In this document: in pieces, positions 25,841 to 36,386 of the stretch
How positions within the stretch are numbered: the first letter of the stretch is position 1
Layout of the letters: each line of letters starts with the position of its first letter
DNA from: Clostridia bacterium
GTDB lineage: Bacteria > Bacillota > Clostridia > Christensenellales > SZUA-584
DNA: 64,000 bases
Assembly: GCA_003249555.1 (NCBI GenBank)
Contig: QKIQ01000057.1
Coordinates: forward strand, 62,001-126,000
Direction of reading: 5' to 3'
Program-made: the position numbers and the translations under genes
Notes under the pieces: model-generated
What the model saw: only the letters and a program-made list of their open reading frames with translations
What the model was told of the DNA's origin: nothing
The model's database searches: none

Positions 25841-26062
25841 ATGACAGCACTTATTGCGATTGGCGTGGGCATTGCGGTTTTCACCGGCGTTGGCGCAGGC
25901 ATCGGCATGGGTATTGCAACAAGCAAAGCGGCGGAAGCGGTGGCGCGGCAGCCCGAAGCCAGCGGTAAGATTAACTCGATGCTGCTAATCGGTCTCGCTT
26001 TTGCCGAGACAACAGCGATTTACGGTTTTGTTATTGCGATTCTCATGATGGGCAAAATCTGA
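25841..26062 (+). CDS. atpE: F-type ATP synthase subunit c
   Basis: 73 residues, two-helix hairpin with the polar loop ARQPEASGK. The ion-binding carboxylate is Glu56 in [13 protein letters not shown]. Residues ETT resemble the EST/ETT of sodium-type rings, but the position of the sodium ligand Gln in helix 1 is Met23 ([11 protein letters not shown]), which argues for protons. Coupling ion is therefore uncertain. The ribosome site GGAGG lies 8 nt upstream. Confidence 0.96.
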   Translation: MTALIAIGVGIAVFTGVGAGIGMGIATSKAAEAVARQPEASGKINSMLLIGLAFAETTAIYGFVIAILMMGKI

Positions 26063-26105
26063 ACAGGAGAGCGATACATTTACCGAATAGAAGTGAGGTG
26101 TTATT

Positions 26106-26585
26106 ATGCTGGAAATAGATCCTATGCAGATCGGCTTGCATGTATTAAACGTATTGGTCATGTTTTTTGTGCTTAAGCTGCTTGTTTATAAGCCGGTCTT
26201 AAAGTTCATGAAACAACGTGAGCATATGATTTCGGATAAAGTCGATGAACTTGATGCGCGCGAAAAAGAGCTTATACAACAAAAAGACGAGTATGAGCAT
26301 ATGATGGCCGAAGCGCACAATGAAGCGGCAGAGCTCATTACCAAGAGCAACGAGATGGCAAGAGATCATGCACGGGAGATACTTGACAACGCTAAAGAAC
26401 ACGCACGGAATCTTGTGGTAAGAGCCAAGAAAGAGATCGAAGCCGATAAGGTGCAGGCAAGGCAGGATATGCGCACGCAGATCGCCGAGATGAGCATACA
26501 GATTGCAGAAAAAGTGCTTGAAAGAGAGATTTCTTTGGAGGATAACCATAAGATTATCGACGAGTTCTTCGAGAGGGTGGGATAA
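26106..26585 (+). CDS. atpF: F-type ATP synthase subunit b
   Basis: 159 residues. One N-terminal transmembrane helix (LHVLNVLVMFFVLKLLVYKPV) followed by a long charged coiled coil, the peripheral stalk, and a C-terminal part (IAEKVLEREISLEDNHKIIDEFF) that binds delta in other enzymes. GTG of the next gene follows its stop directly; no separate delta gene lies between. Confidence 0.95.
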   Translation: MLEIDPMQIGLHVLNVLVMFFVLKLLVYKPVLKFMKQREHMISDKVDELDAREKELIQQKDEYEHMMAEAHNEAAELITKSNEMARDHAREILDNAKEHARNLVVRAKKEIEADKVQARQDMRTQIAEMSIQIAEKVLEREISLEDNHKIIDEFFERVG

Positions 26586-28397
26586 GTGGTTATCGAAGGA
26601 AAACTCAAATCGGCTGTGCCGTTGGATGAGCTGACCGTACAGTCGATTAAAAAACGCTTTGAGGCGCTCACGGGCGCAGATATCACGTTTAAAACGGAAG
26701 TTGTGCCGGAGTTGCTCGGTGGCTTTGTTGTGGTGCTAAACAATAAAGTTTACGACAGGAGCGTCCGTTCACATTTAGGGAAGATAAAGAACTATATTGT
26801 CGATACGGAAACACCCTATAAGGAAGACGCGCTTGAAGAGGGCGATTTTGATCTGGACTTCAGCGCGGAAGAGTTCAGCCAGATTGCAAAAGACAGAATC
26901 GATAATTTCGCGCAAGATATGGACACCAGCGAAGTGGGCACTGTGACGTACGCAGGCGACGGTATTGTTCACGTGGCCGGTTTGGACGGCTGTAAATACG
27001 GCGAGCTTCTTGAATTTGAAAACAACGCTTACGGCATCGTGATGAATCTCTCCAAAGAGAGTCTCGGTGCTGTTCTTTTAAACGGCGCAGCAGATGTCAC
27101 AGAAGGATCCACTGTTCGTAATACCGGCTCAGTGGTGCAGGTTCCTGTGGGCGACGCGCTGCTTGGACGCGTGGTGAGCCCGCTTGGCGTGCCGATGGAC
27201 GGAAAAGGCAAGGTGGCCGCCGCGCGTTACCGGACGATTGAGGCGGAAGCGCCGCACATCTTTGACAGACAGGGCGTGAAACAGCCGCTGGAAACGGGCA
27301 TTATGTCGATAGACAGCATGATCCCGATCGGCAAAGGTCAAAGAGAGCTGATCATTGGCGACAGACAGACGGGCAAAACCGCTGTCGCCGTGGATACCAT
27401 TCTTAATCAAAAGGACAAAAACGTTTGCTGCGTGTATGTGGCGATCGGCCAGAAAGCGTCAACAATTGCGGGAATCATACAGACGCTTGAAGAGGAAGGC
27501 GCAATGGAATATACCGTTGTTGTGGCTTCCACAGGCAGCGATATGCCTTCGATGCAATATATAGCGCCGTACGCGGGCTGTGCGATTGCGGAAGAATTCA
27601 TGTATAACGGCAAAGACGCTTTGATCGTTTATGACGATTTATCTAAGCACGCTGTGGCTTATAGAACGATGTCGCTGCTGTTGCGCCGCCCGCCCGGCCG
27701 TGAGGCTTATCCGGGAGACGTTTTCTATCTGCATTCGCGCCTTCTAGAGCGCGCGGCGAAGCTCAACGATGAACACGGCGGCGGTTCCATGACGGCGCTG
27801 CCCATCATTGAAACGATGGCGGGCGACATATCCGCATACATACCCACGAATGTCATTTCTATCACTGACGGACAGATATTCTTGGAGTCTGAGCTTTTCA
27901 ACGCGGGCATTCGGCCAGCTGTTAACGTGGGTCTTTCTGTGTCGCGTGTGGGCGGCAGCGCTCAGACACGAGCGATGAGAAAGGTGGCCGGCCGGCTTCG
28001 TCTGGATCTTGCGCAATACCGCGAGCTGGCGGTTTTTGCTCAGTTTGCGTCCGACTTGGACAAGACCACGCGCGAAACGCTGGAGCAGGGCGCGCGGCTC
28101 ACAGAGTCTTTAAAACAGGCGCAATATTCACCGCTGCCCATGGCCAGCCAAGTCATCCTGCTGTATGTGGCTGTGAATAAATATATGGTCAAGCTTCCGA
28201 TGACGCATGTGAAGCCGTTTTTGCAGCAGTACCTTCAATACGTCGATACCAATTATCCGGATGTGCGCATCGGCATTAACAAAACAGGAGATTTATCTGA
28301 ATCGGCAGTTTCATCGCTTCGGCGGGCAGCTGAATCGTTCTTAAAAACATATTGCCTGCAATGCGGCATCAAGGTTGAAGAAGAGGAAAACGCGTAA
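26586..28397 (+). CDS. atpA: ATP synthase alpha subunit fused to a delta C-terminal domain
   Basis: 603 residues, about 90 more than a normal alpha. Residues 1-72 ([56 protein letters not shown]) read like the C-terminal domain of subunit delta/OSCP; the delta N-terminal six-helix domain is missing. A linker of about 20 acidic residues leads into a full alpha ([16 protein letters not shown], then [16 protein letters not shown]). Walker A GDRQTGKT is at 258-265. GTG start at 26586 directly after atpF, with AGAGGGTGG before it. The reading frame is open throughout, so the fusion is not a gap artefact. It overlaps atpG by one base. Confidence 0.9.
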   Translation: MVIEGKLKSAVPLDELTVQSIKKRFEALTGADITFKTEVVPELLGGFVVVLNNKVYDRSVRSHLGKIKNYIVDTETPYKEDALEEGDFDLDFSAEEFSQIAKDRIDNFAQDMDTSEVGTVTYAGDGIVHVAGLDGCKYGELLEFENNAYGIVMNLSKESLGAVLLNGAADVTEGSTVRNTGSVVQVPVGDALLGRVVSPLGVPMDGKGKVAAARYRTIEAEAPHIFDRQGVKQPLETGIMSIDSMIPIGKGQRELIIGDRQTGKTAVAVDTILNQKDKNVCCVYVAIGQKASTIAGIIQTLEEEGAMEYTVVVASTGSDMPSMQYIAPYAGCAIAEEFMYNGKDALIVYDDLSKHAVAYRTMSLLLRRPPGREAYPGDVFYLHSRLLERAAKLNDEHGGGSMTALPIIETMAGDISAYIPTNVISITDGQIFLESELFNAGIRPAVNVGLSVSRVGGSAQTRAMRKVAGRLRLDLAQYRELAVFAQFASDLDKTTRETLEQGARLTESLKQAQYSPLPMASQVILLYVAVNKYMVKLPMTHVKPFLQQYLQYVDTNYPDVRIGINKTGDLSESAVSSLRRAAESFLKTYCLQCGIKVEEEENA

Positions 28398-29260
28398 TGG
28401 CTAGCATGGCGGATATTAAGCACAGCATACGCTCGATTTCCGAAACGGAGCAGATTACTCGTGCGATGCACCTTATTTCCACATCCAAGATGAAAAAGGC
28501 CATCAGCAAGTATGAATCTAACCATGTGCATTTCGAACGCGTTCAGTCTGCGCTAAAAGATATTTTTGCGCATACGTCCGAGCTGGAGCACCCTTGGGTG
28601 GGACAAAGCAAAGGCAAAAGAGCGGCTTATATCGTAATTGCGGCGGATAAGGGCATGTGCGGCGGTTACAACCACAACGTACTGAACCTCGCGCTTAAGC
28701 ATATGCAGCAGTTTTCCGAACGTTATATCTTAACGGTGGGACATATGGCGCGCGCGTTTTTTGACCGCAGGGACTACATGGTTGACGTTGAATTTTTGCA
28801 TGTGTCGCAGAATCCTTCCCTTTACAATGCGCGCAATATCACGAGCGATATTTTAGAGCTTTTTGACAACGGCATCATGGACGAAGTATATGTGGTATAT
28901 ACGAAGTTCATATCCGTCATGAAGCAGGAGCCGCGCGTGATCAAGCTACTGCCGCTTTGTATCGCCGATCTTATCGATGTGGCGGAGGAAACGCAGTATA
29001 GCGCCGAGCTTTTTTATCATCCCTCGCCCAAAGAGGTGTTCGACATACTTGTGCCGCAATATATTATCGGCCTGGTATACGGTTGCCTGGTGCAAAGCTT
29101 TGCCAGTGAGCAGTGTGCCCGTATGACGGCGATGGAAAACGCGACAAACAACGCGGAAGAGATGATTGAGAGTCTTACGAAGGAATATAACAGGGCACGG
29201 CAATTTGCCATTACCAACGAGATCTCTGAGATTATCGGAGCGCTCGAAGCTTTAAAATAG
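28397..29260 (+). CDS. atpG: F-type ATP synthase subunit gamma
   Basis: 287 residues, the rotary shaft. The N-terminal IKHSIRSISETEQITRAMHLISTSKM and the C-terminal MTAMENATNNAEEMIESL with NRARQFAITNEISEI are the two conserved helices of the coiled coil. It starts within the atpA stop (TAATG), so translation is coupled. Confidence 0.96.
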   Translation: MASMADIKHSIRSISETEQITRAMHLISTSKMKKAISKYESNHVHFERVQSALKDIFAHTSELEHPWVGQSKGKRAAYIVIAADKGMCGGYNHNVLNLALKHMQQFSERYILTVGHMARAFFDRRDYMVDVEFLHVSQNPSLYNARNITSDILELFDNGIMDEVYVVYTKFISVMKQEPRVIKLLPLCIADLIDVAEETQYSAELFYHPSPKEVFDILVPQYIIGLVYGCLVQSFASEQCARMTAMENATNNAEEMIESLTKEYNRARQFAITNEISEIIGALEALK

Positions 29261-29263
29261 TGA

Positions 29264-30688
<1,425 letters not shown>

Positions 30689-30692
30689 TTTG

Positions 30693-31109
30693 ATGCCTGC
30701 GAAGTACATGCTGGAGCTGATTACGCCTGAAAGAATATTCTTCCGCGGGGAAGTGGAAAGCGTGATTATTCCGACGCCGGACGGCTTTATGAGTATTCAG
30801 AAGATGCACGAGCCCATGGTGGCCGCCGTCAGCATTGGCACCATGAAATTGTGCGTGGACGGTCAGTGGCTCGAGTGCACGACATCCGAGGGCTTTGTTG
30901 AAGTGCGCCCGGACGAGACGATTATCTTTTCGCAGACGGCTGAATGGCCCAATGAGATCGATATCCGCCGTGCGCAGGAGGCCAAGGAACGCGCCGAAGA
31001 GCGTATGCGTCAGGCACTGAGCCATCAGGAATATATGCAGAATCAGATTGCGCTGGCCAGAGCGATGGTTCGATTAAGAGCCGGGCGCAGAAGCAGAAAT
31101 CTCGACTGA
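30693..31109 (+). CDS. atpC: F-type ATP synthase subunit epsilon
   Basis: 138 residues. N-terminal beta sandwich (MLELITPERIFFRGEVESVIIPTPDGF) and a C-terminal helical pair (RRAQEAKERAEERMRQAL). In this family the C-terminal helices can inhibit ATP hydrolysis. ATG 30693 has GGGAG 7 nt upstream; a TTG directly before it is possible. Last gene of the operon; a terminator follows. Confidence 0.93.
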   Translation: MPAKYMLELITPERIFFRGEVESVIIPTPDGFMSIQKMHEPMVAAVSIGTMKLCVDGQWLECTTSEGFVEVRPDETIIFSQTAEWPNEIDIRRAQEAKERAEERMRQALSHQEYMQNQIALARAMVRLRAGRRSRNLD

Positions 31110-31117
31110 TTAACTTT

Positions 31118-31146
31118 GCGCTGCATCATTGCGGCGCTTTATTTTT
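31118..31146 (+). terminator. Terminator of the ATP synthase operon
   Basis: GCGCTGCA-TCAT-TGCGGCGC stem (one wobble) followed by TTTATTTTT, 8 bp after the atpC stop. Confidence 0.8.
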
Positions 31147-31197
31147 GGGATACCCGAAAAATATCGCTGTTTGGGTTCGATTTTGGGAAAGGGAGAA

Positions 31198-31779
31198 ATG
31201 ACTGAACTTATACTGCTAAGGCACGGCAAAACGGCGCTCAATGAAAAAAAAGTATATTGCGGGAGCAGTAATCCTTCTCTGTCGGCGCAGGGTATCAAAG
31301 AGACGAAGCGCACCGCAGAGCTTCTGAATGCTTTTGAGCCAGACTGCGTGTATGCAAGCGAGAAACAGCGCGCGCTGCAGTCGGCGCAGATTGTGGTGCC
31401 GGATATGCCTGTATCAGCGGTGTCCTCTCTGTGCGAGCTGGATTTCGGCGAATTTGAGGGCCTTGGCGCAGACGAGATATCACACCGTATGCCGGATGAG
31501 TGGCAGGCGTATCTCGATAACCCGTATGGTTTTCGTTTCCCAAGCGGCGACAGCGTTTCCTGCTTTTTACAGCGGTCTTCCGAGGCGGTCAGGCAGATTT
31601 CAAAGCGACACCAAGGGCAGCGTATACTCATTGTGACGCATAAAGGTGTCATCACAGCGGCGCTGTCATCCTATCTGCACGGGAATCTGAAAGCGACATT
31701 TCAATACGACGTCCGCCCCTCGGGGTTTGCAAGACTTAAGATTTTTCAAGACATAAGTGTTTTAACACAGCTTTATTAA
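31198..31779 (+). CDS. Histidine phosphatase family protein
   Basis: 193 residues. The phosphohistidine motif is LLRHGKTALN; the second catalytic His is in LIVTHKGVI, and the acid is in CELDFGEFEG. This looks like the cobalamin-type alpha-ribazole phosphatase or phosphoglycerate mutase-like branch, but no cobalamin genes are near. ATG 31198 follows GGGAAAGGG; an upstream in-frame start at 31129 overlaps the terminator hairpin and is unlikely. Confidence 0.87.
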   Translation: MTELILLRHGKTALNEKKVYCGSSNPSLSAQGIKETKRTAELLNAFEPDCVYASEKQRALQSAQIVVPDMPVSAVSSLCELDFGEFEGLGADEISHRMPDEWQAYLDNPYGFRFPSGDSVSCFLQRSSEAVRQISKRHQGQRILIVTHKGVITAALSSYLHGNLKATFQYDVRPSGFARLKIFQDISVLTQLY

Positions 31780-31819
31780 CATAAAATGCACAAAAAACGT
31801 CTTTTCAAGGTATATATTT

Positions 31820-31855
31820 TTGACTTTGGTCGATAATTACCGTATCAACATACGG
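31820..31855 (+). promoter_or_regulatory. Promoter and palindrome before the tetR gene
   Basis: TTGACT (31820-31825), 17-nt spacer, weak -10 TATCAA (31843-31848). CCGTAT-CAAC-ATACGG (31840-31855) is a perfect 6-bp inverted repeat over the -10 box: a candidate operator for the TetR protein. Confidence 0.5.
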
Positions 31856-31886
31856 AATAATAAGGCCGTTACAAAGGGAGGAAAAT

Positions 31887-32465
31887 ATGCCGGGAGAAAG
31901 AGCGACAAAAATGCTGATTTTGAGCAGTGCCCGCACGTTGTTCGGCGAGCAGGGCTATGAGCAGACCCCCGTTGAGGAGATCTGCGCGCTGGCCGGTATT
32001 GCAAAAGGAACGTTTTTTTACTACTTTGAGAGCAAGCAATTTATTGTACGATACATTGTGGCTATGCAGCTGGAGGAGTACAAACAAAGGCTCTGGGAGC
32101 AGATGGATACTCTTGAAGATCCGATTTCCAAAGTGGAGTTCTTTGTTTCGGCTCTGATGGAGCAAGGGAAGACAGCAAATGAAGCGAACTCATATTTCAA
32201 GGATATGGAACCTGAGTGGTACTGCACAGTGGTGAAGGAAGAACGCATGCTAGCCTTGCTGCCGCTGCTCGAAGATGTGGTGATTGAGGGAATACAGCAC
32301 GGATATTTTCGCCTCAAGAATCCTTCCGCATGCACGACGATCGCATTTTTGGGAATCGATTCATATCTGCATATAAAACCGGTGCAGAGCGACGAAACAA
32401 AGCGGGGCATACGCGAAATGACGGCCAAGACGCTTGGCCTAAAGGAGGCGTTGTTCGCTTTATAA
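31887..32465 (+). CDS. TetR family transcriptional regulator
   Basis: 192 residues. N-terminal TetR helix-turn-helix: ILSSARTLFGEQGYEQTPVEEICALAGIAKGTFFYYFESK. The C-terminal ligand domain is not recognisable. AGGGAGG lies 5 nt before ATG. It is followed after 14 bp by a flavodoxin gene, which it probably controls together with itself through the palindrome over the promoter. Confidence 0.9.
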   Translation: MPGERATKMLILSSARTLFGEQGYEQTPVEEICALAGIAKGTFFYYFESKQFIVRYIVAMQLEEYKQRLWEQMDTLEDPISKVEFFVSALMEQGKTANEANSYFKDMEPEWYCTVVKEERMLALLPLLEDVVIEGIQHGYFRLKNPSACTTIAFLGIDSYLHIKPVQSDETKRGIREMTAKTLGLKEALFAL

Positions 32466-32479
32466 ATGGGGAGGAAATT

Positions 32480-32968
32480 ATGAAAACGGCGGTTGTTTAT
32501 TATTCATTGGACGGAAGCACCAGAGAAGCTGCTTTTGTCATCGCACAGAAACTTGATGCGGATGTATTTGAGCTTCAAGAGGTGAAAAAAAGAAGCGGCA
32601 AGCCATTGTCGTTCATGGCGGCGGCATTTGGCGCACTTATCGGAAAAAAGAGCCGCCTGAAAGAAAACCCTGCCGATAAAATGAGCAGCTACGATAGAAT
32701 CTGTATCGGCTCGCCCATATGGGCATCGCGAACGGTTCCCGCTGTTAATACGTTTTTATACGCGCTTAAAGCGGCTGAAAAAGAGATCATATTGTTCACG
32801 GTGCAGGCTGATCCCAATACGGCGCCGATCGAAGGTGTGAAAAGAATCACCAGGTTTTTGGAGGAGCGCGGTGCAAAGGTTGGAAATGTGCTGCGTATTC
32901 ACGGCGAGAGCCCCGGAAAAACAGCATCAAAAGGCCACTTGGCTGAACAGATTGAAAAGCAAATTTAA
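32480..32968 (+). CDS. Flavodoxin-like protein
   Basis: 162 residues. N-terminal FMN phosphate loop YYSLDGSTREAAF and the GSPIWASRTVPAVNTFL loop place it with flavodoxin_4/NAD(P)H-quinone-type flavodoxins. ATG 32480 has GGAGG 5 nt upstream. Likely an electron carrier induced together with the TetR gene before it. Confidence 0.87.
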   Translation: MKTAVVYYSLDGSTREAAFVIAQKLDADVFELQEVKKRSGKPLSFMAAAFGALIGKKSRLKENPADKMSSYDRICIGSPIWASRTVPAVNTFLYALKAAEKEIILFTVQADPNTAPIEGVKRITRFLEERGAKVGNVLRIHGESPGKTASKGHLAEQIEKQI

Positions 32969-32990
32969 GGCATGTCGAAAAATGGCTAAA

Positions 32991-33043
32991 TGTTACAAAT
33001 GTGTTACGGAAATATTGACATAATGCAAATGATGCGTTATCAT
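32991..33043 (+). promoter_or_regulatory. Promoter of SleB-like gene 1 with TGTTAC pair
   Basis: TGTTAC (32991-32996), 5 nt, TGTTAC (33002-33007): a perfect match to the WalR pattern TGTWAH-N5-TGTWAH. TTGACA at 33015-33020 begins 13 bp after the second half-site; 17-nt spacer; TATCAT 33038-33043. A Spo0A-type heptamer TGTCGAA lies at 32973-32979. Confidence 0.7.
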
Positions 33044-33089
33044 AAGGATACTGGGCTAAATTACCCACGTTAATAAGGAGAGAGCCGAC

Positions 33090-34598
33090 ATGGCAAAGCA
33101 TTCGGGCATTCGTGCTCTGAAGAAGCTTAAAAACAAAAATAAGAAACCTCAGCAGGCGGCCACCCGTCGAATTGCTGTGCCGAGACAAGGAGAGACCGTG
33201 CTCGATGCGCCGTCCGCGGATGCCTCCGTGTATCTGGAAGAGACCCCTGTTTTTGCGGGCGGTCAGTTTGATTATACTGAGTCCCGCTCGGCGAGCCGTG
33301 CGAATACAAAGCAGATAATGAGCAGCCTTGGCATAGGCAACCGTCAATGCGGCAAGAAGTCTGGTTTTGCCGCAAAGCTGCGTGTCATATTTGAAACGAT
33401 TATGGGCAAACGCACAAAGGAAAGCGCCGCGCTGGATTTTGCGATGAACAATAAGCGCGTCAGCAAGAGAGAGCGCCGCAATCGCATGATCGCTTACATT
33501 GGGACAGGCTTTGTGGTTGTTGCTGTGCTGCTGGCTGTGGTGCTTGTGCCCGGCGGAAAAGCGGCGTCCACAAAAGATTCCGGACAGAGCCCTGAATCAG
33601 GCAACGGACATGAGGTAATCGCCGCGGCAATCGGTGAAATTGGCACGAGAAGCGGTATTGATGCTGAGTCCTCGGACACAGCAGCCTCTACGCCTACGGC
33701 TATGCCTTCTGCAAGCATGGCAGGCGCAGCAGCTGCTGACGTATCGACGGAGCCGTCTGTATCGCCGTCCGAGGTACCCACAGAGGCACCCACAACAGAA
33801 CCGACGGAAGCGCCGACACCCATACCCACGACGGAGCCCGATCCCACACCGCCTCCGATTACGGCGGAGAGCTGCGTTGATTTCTACGTCGTGGAAGCGG
33901 ATGCATATTACAACAAAATGGGTTATTCCAATAATCACTACGAATATACGCAAGATGACGTATATATGCTCGCGCAGATTATTCAGTCTGAAGCTGGCGG
34001 CGAGAGTACCGAGGGTATGATTGCTGTCGGTAACGTGGTCATGAACCGTGTGCTAAACCGCTATAAGTTTGGCAGTACCGTGGCAGAGGTGATTACAGCA
34101 CCCGGACAGTTTGCGTATAATGCAAACACAAAGCCGTCATCCAAGGCGAAAGGTGCGGCGCGTGCCGTGCTGCAGGATGAAAATTGGGTGATACCGCAGG
34201 ATATTTATTATTTCCGCTCCGGGGCATCATCGGGTGTGGATTGGGGCAGCCATAAGTTCTTTACCAAGATTGGCGGACATTGTTTTTACAGGCACAGCTA
34301 CAGCGGTCGTCATCGCGGTGGTGATGCGCCGCCCAAACTGTTTGAACGTACTTATAAATACGCTCAGTATGGCTGCAAGCCCGAAGACCGCGTTTATCGC
34401 ATACAGTATATGCTCAATAAGCTGGATTATGATGTGAAGGCAGACAGCTATTTCGGCAAAGATACGGTGGATGCGCTTATGGCGTTTCAGCAAAAGCATG
34501 GTCTTGATGCGGACGGCATTGCGGGTCCGTCAACTGTCGAAAAGTTGATCGAAGATTTTGGTTTGAGCAATTACTACTTGCAGTTTGTGGTTGATTAG
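33090..34598 (+). CDS. Membrane-anchored SleB-like cell wall hydrolase 1
   Basis: 502 residues. A basic cytoplasmic part (1-132), one transmembrane helix (about 133-153), a Thr/Pro-rich linker through the wall, a hydrolase_2 (SleB-like) domain at about 285-410 (LAQIIQSEAGGES with the catalytic Glu, MIAVGNVVMNRVLN, KFFTKIGGHCFYRH) and a C-terminal peptidoglycan_binding_1 domain (RVYRIQYMLNKLDYDVKADSYFGKDTVDA). The inside-out start differs from SleB, which has a signal peptide. It probably cleaves peptidoglycan in growing cells or spores. First of three paralogues, next to an ACT gene. Confidence 0.9.
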   Translation: MAKHSGIRALKKLKNKNKKPQQAATRRIAVPRQGETVLDAPSADASVYLEETPVFAGGQFDYTESRSASRANTKQIMSSLGIGNRQCGKKSGFAAKLRVIFETIMGKRTKESAALDFAMNNKRVSKRERRNRMIAYIGTGFVVVAVLLAVVLVPGGKAASTKDSGQSPESGNGHEVIAAAIGEIGTRSGIDAESSDTAASTPTAMPSASMAGAAAADVSTEPSVSPSEVPTEAPTTEPTEAPTPIPTTEPDPTPPPITAESCVDFYVVEADAYYNKMGYSNNHYEYTQDDVYMLAQIIQSEAGGESTEGMIAVGNVVMNRVLNRYKFGSTVAEVITAPGQFAYNANTKPSSKAKGAARAVLQDENWVIPQDIYYFRSGASSGVDWGSHKFFTKIGGHCFYRHSYSGRHRGGDAPPKLFERTYKYAQYGCKPEDRVYRIQYMLNKLDYDVKADSYFGKDTVDALMAFQQKHGLDADGIAGPSTVEKLIEDFGLSNYYLQFVVD

Positions 34599-34610
34599 AA
34601 GAGGTTCTGA

Positions 34611-34638
34611 AGCCGCGGCGAAATGCTGCGGCTTTTTT
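34611..34638 (+). terminator. Terminator after SleB-like gene 1
   Basis: AGCCGCGGC-GAAAT-GCTGCGGCT stem followed by six T, immediately before the ribosome site of the ACT gene. Confidence 0.85.
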
Positions 34639-34654
34639 AGTCGCGGAGGATGAA

Positions 34655-35020
34655 ATGGAATTTGAGCTTTTGAAAAAACGATTCGCTGTTTGCTCGTTGA
34701 TCGAGCCCGCGCTACCGGACGGGGAGTTTATGTCGCTCACGGTAACAGCCGGGGAGATTTCTCTCGTATGTGAGCAGGATAAAGCGCCGAGAGGATGCAT
34801 GATGGAAACAGGATGGCGCGCACTTAAAATCAAAGGACCGCTCGACTTTTCTCTTGTGGGTATTCTGGCGGACGTTTCGACGGTGCTCGCACAGGTCAAA
34901 ATCAGCATTTTTGCCGTGTCTACCTATGAGACGGATTATGTGCTTGTGAAAGAAAAAAGTCTGGAACGCGCGCTTCATGCGCTTGAAGCAGCGGGACATG
35001 TCTTTATCAAGGAAAACTGA
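34655..35020 (+). CDS. ACT domain protein
   Basis: 121 residues. The C-terminal half (LDFSLVGILADVSTVLAQVKISIFAVSTYETDYVLVKE) is an ACT domain of the aspartate-kinase type found in small stand-alone proteins; the N-terminal half is a second, weaker one. Such proteins bind amino acids. ATG 34655 follows CGGAGG at about 6 nt. It lies between SleB-like genes 1 and 2 without its own clear promoter; a functional link to them is not evident. Confidence 0.8.
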   Translation: MEFELLKKRFAVCSLIEPALPDGEFMSLTVTAGEISLVCEQDKAPRGCMMETGWRALKIKGPLDFSLVGILADVSTVLAQVKISIFAVSTYETDYVLVKEKSLERALHALEAAGHVFIKEN

Positions 35021-35029
35021 CATAAGAGT

Positions 35030-35082
35030 TATTACAGAAATATTACAATACGATTTACAATGCGTCATATATGTTTTATAAT
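35030..35082 (+). promoter_or_regulatory. Promoter of SleB-like gene 2 with TATTAC pair
   Basis: TATTAC (35030-35035), 5 nt, TATTAC (35041-35046); TTTACA at 35054-35059, again 13 bp after the second half-site; 17-nt spacer; TATAAT 35077-35082. Same layout as genes 1 and 3. Confidence 0.65.
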
Positions 35083-35117
35083 GAGTCTGTGCGAAAGAAA
35101 AGCCAAAGGAGACGCGT

Positions 35118-36386
35118 ATGAAAAGAAGCTCCTCCGACAGCAATCATTATCGAACTGTGACTCGTCGGTCGTCAAATCGCAAGAGAGGACTGCTGTTTAA
35201 GCTGCGCGTCATTATAAATACAATTGTTGGAAGAAAGCGGACATCAGATAACAGCAAGAGAACGTTGGACAGCCGCAGCCGCAAGGTGGTTGTGTATGTG
35301 GCGGCCGGTTTTGTGGTGTTTACCGTGCTGATGACCGTGGTGCTTGCTGCGGGGGGTAAAGTGGTAGCGGGGCAGCCGGGCGGTATTGAGTCTGCACAGA
35401 GCGAAACAGCGGCTGAGGTGTCTGCCAGTGCGTTGCTGCCGACCCAAACGCCGGTTGTGACAACATCGCCGGAGCCCACGGTGCAAGAAACACCTGAGCC
35501 CACTGAGGAAGCGACACCAACGGAAAAGCCCACGGAGAAACCGACTGAAAAACCAGCAGAAACGCCGAAGCCCACGCCCACAAAGGAACCAGAACCCACA
35601 CCATCGCCGGAACCCACACCATCGCCGGAACCCACACCGCCGCCATTCAGCGCGGACGATTGTGTGGACGACTATAAGGTGGAAGCGGATGCTTATTACA
35701 ACGAGATGGGTTACTCATCAAACAGCTACGAATACACAGAGGATGAAAAATATATTCTCGCGCAGATCATAGAGATTGAATCGCGGGGAGAGCCATATGA
35801 AGGGATGGTGGCTGTGGGCAATGTGGTGATGAACCGGGTGTTCTGTGATAAATTTGCGGGCACAGTCACAGAAGTTATCACATCCGGCGGGTTTGCTTAT
35901 GAGAATAATAAAGACAGAGTGCCGTCTGCTGATGCAAGAAAAGCGGCAAGCGCTGTTTTGGACGATGAATACTGGGTTGTGCCTCAGAACGTATATTACT
36001 TCAATTCCAACATGGCCGAGGGTGAAAACTGGAGCAGCCACGTTTATTACACGAAAATCGGCGGACACTGTTTTTATACGGAAAACTACGGCGGACGCAG
36101 CACAAGCAGCGAGATTCCACCGCGGCTCTTTGAGCGAACATACAAATGGGCCCAGTTTGGCTGTAAAAAAGACGAGCGCGTCAAACGCATTCAGTATATG
36201 CTTAACAAGCTGGATTTTGATGTATCAGCGGATGGTATTTTCGGTAAAGGGACAAGCAAGGCTCTTATGTTGTTTCAGGAGTCCAAAGGGCTCGAGGCAG
36301 ACGGCGTGGCAGGGCCCGCCACGATCAAGACGCTGATTAAAGCGTTCGGTCTTAACAACTATTATGAAAAATATATCGCTGGATAA
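35118..36386 (+). CDS. Membrane-anchored SleB-like cell wall hydrolase 2
   Basis: 422 residues, the shortest of the three paralogues. Basic N-terminus, transmembrane helix at about 57-78, a linker of Thr-Pro-Glu repeats (PTEKPTEKP, PEPTPSPEPTPSPEP), hydrolase_2 domain (LAQIIEIESRGEPYEGMVAVGNVVMNRV, YYTKIGGHCFYTENYGGR) and C-terminal peptidoglycan-binding domain (RIQYMLNKLDFDVSADGIFGKGTSKAL). The ribosome site AAAGGAG lies 7 nt upstream. Terminated at 36467. Confidence 0.9.
   Translation: MKRSSSDSNHYRTVTRRSSNRKRGLLFKLRVIINTIVGRKRTSDNSKRTLDSRSRKVVVYVAAGFVVFTVLMTVVLAAGGKVVAGQPGGIESAQSETAAEVSASALLPTQTPVVTTSPEPTVQETPEPTEEATPTEKPTEKPTEKPAETPKPTPTKEPEPTPSPEPTPSPEPTPPPFSADDCVDDYKVEADAYYNEMGYSSNSYEYTEDEKYILAQIIEIESRGEPYEGMVAVGNVVMNRVFCDKFAGTVTEVITSGGFAYENNKDRVPSADARKAASAVLDDEYWVVPQNVYYFNSNMAEGENWSSHVYYTKIGGHCFYTENYGGRSTSSEIPPRLFERTYKWAQFGCKKDERVKRIQYMLNKLDFDVSADGIFGKGTSKALMLFQESKGLEADGVAGPATIKTLIKAFGLNNYYEKYIAG

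Noticed and set aside
25068-25850. Minus-strand frame opposite atpB (260 codons)
   Set aside because: Reverse of a conserved membrane gene; no start signal and no family.
25841-26062. Firm call of a sodium-type ATP synthase
   Set aside because: The Gln ligand of helix 1 is replaced by Met; the signature is mixed.
33494-33847. Minus-strand frame rich in Gly/Val/Ser within SleB-like gene 1
   Set aside because: Reverse of the Thr/Pro-rich linker; low complexity and no start signal.
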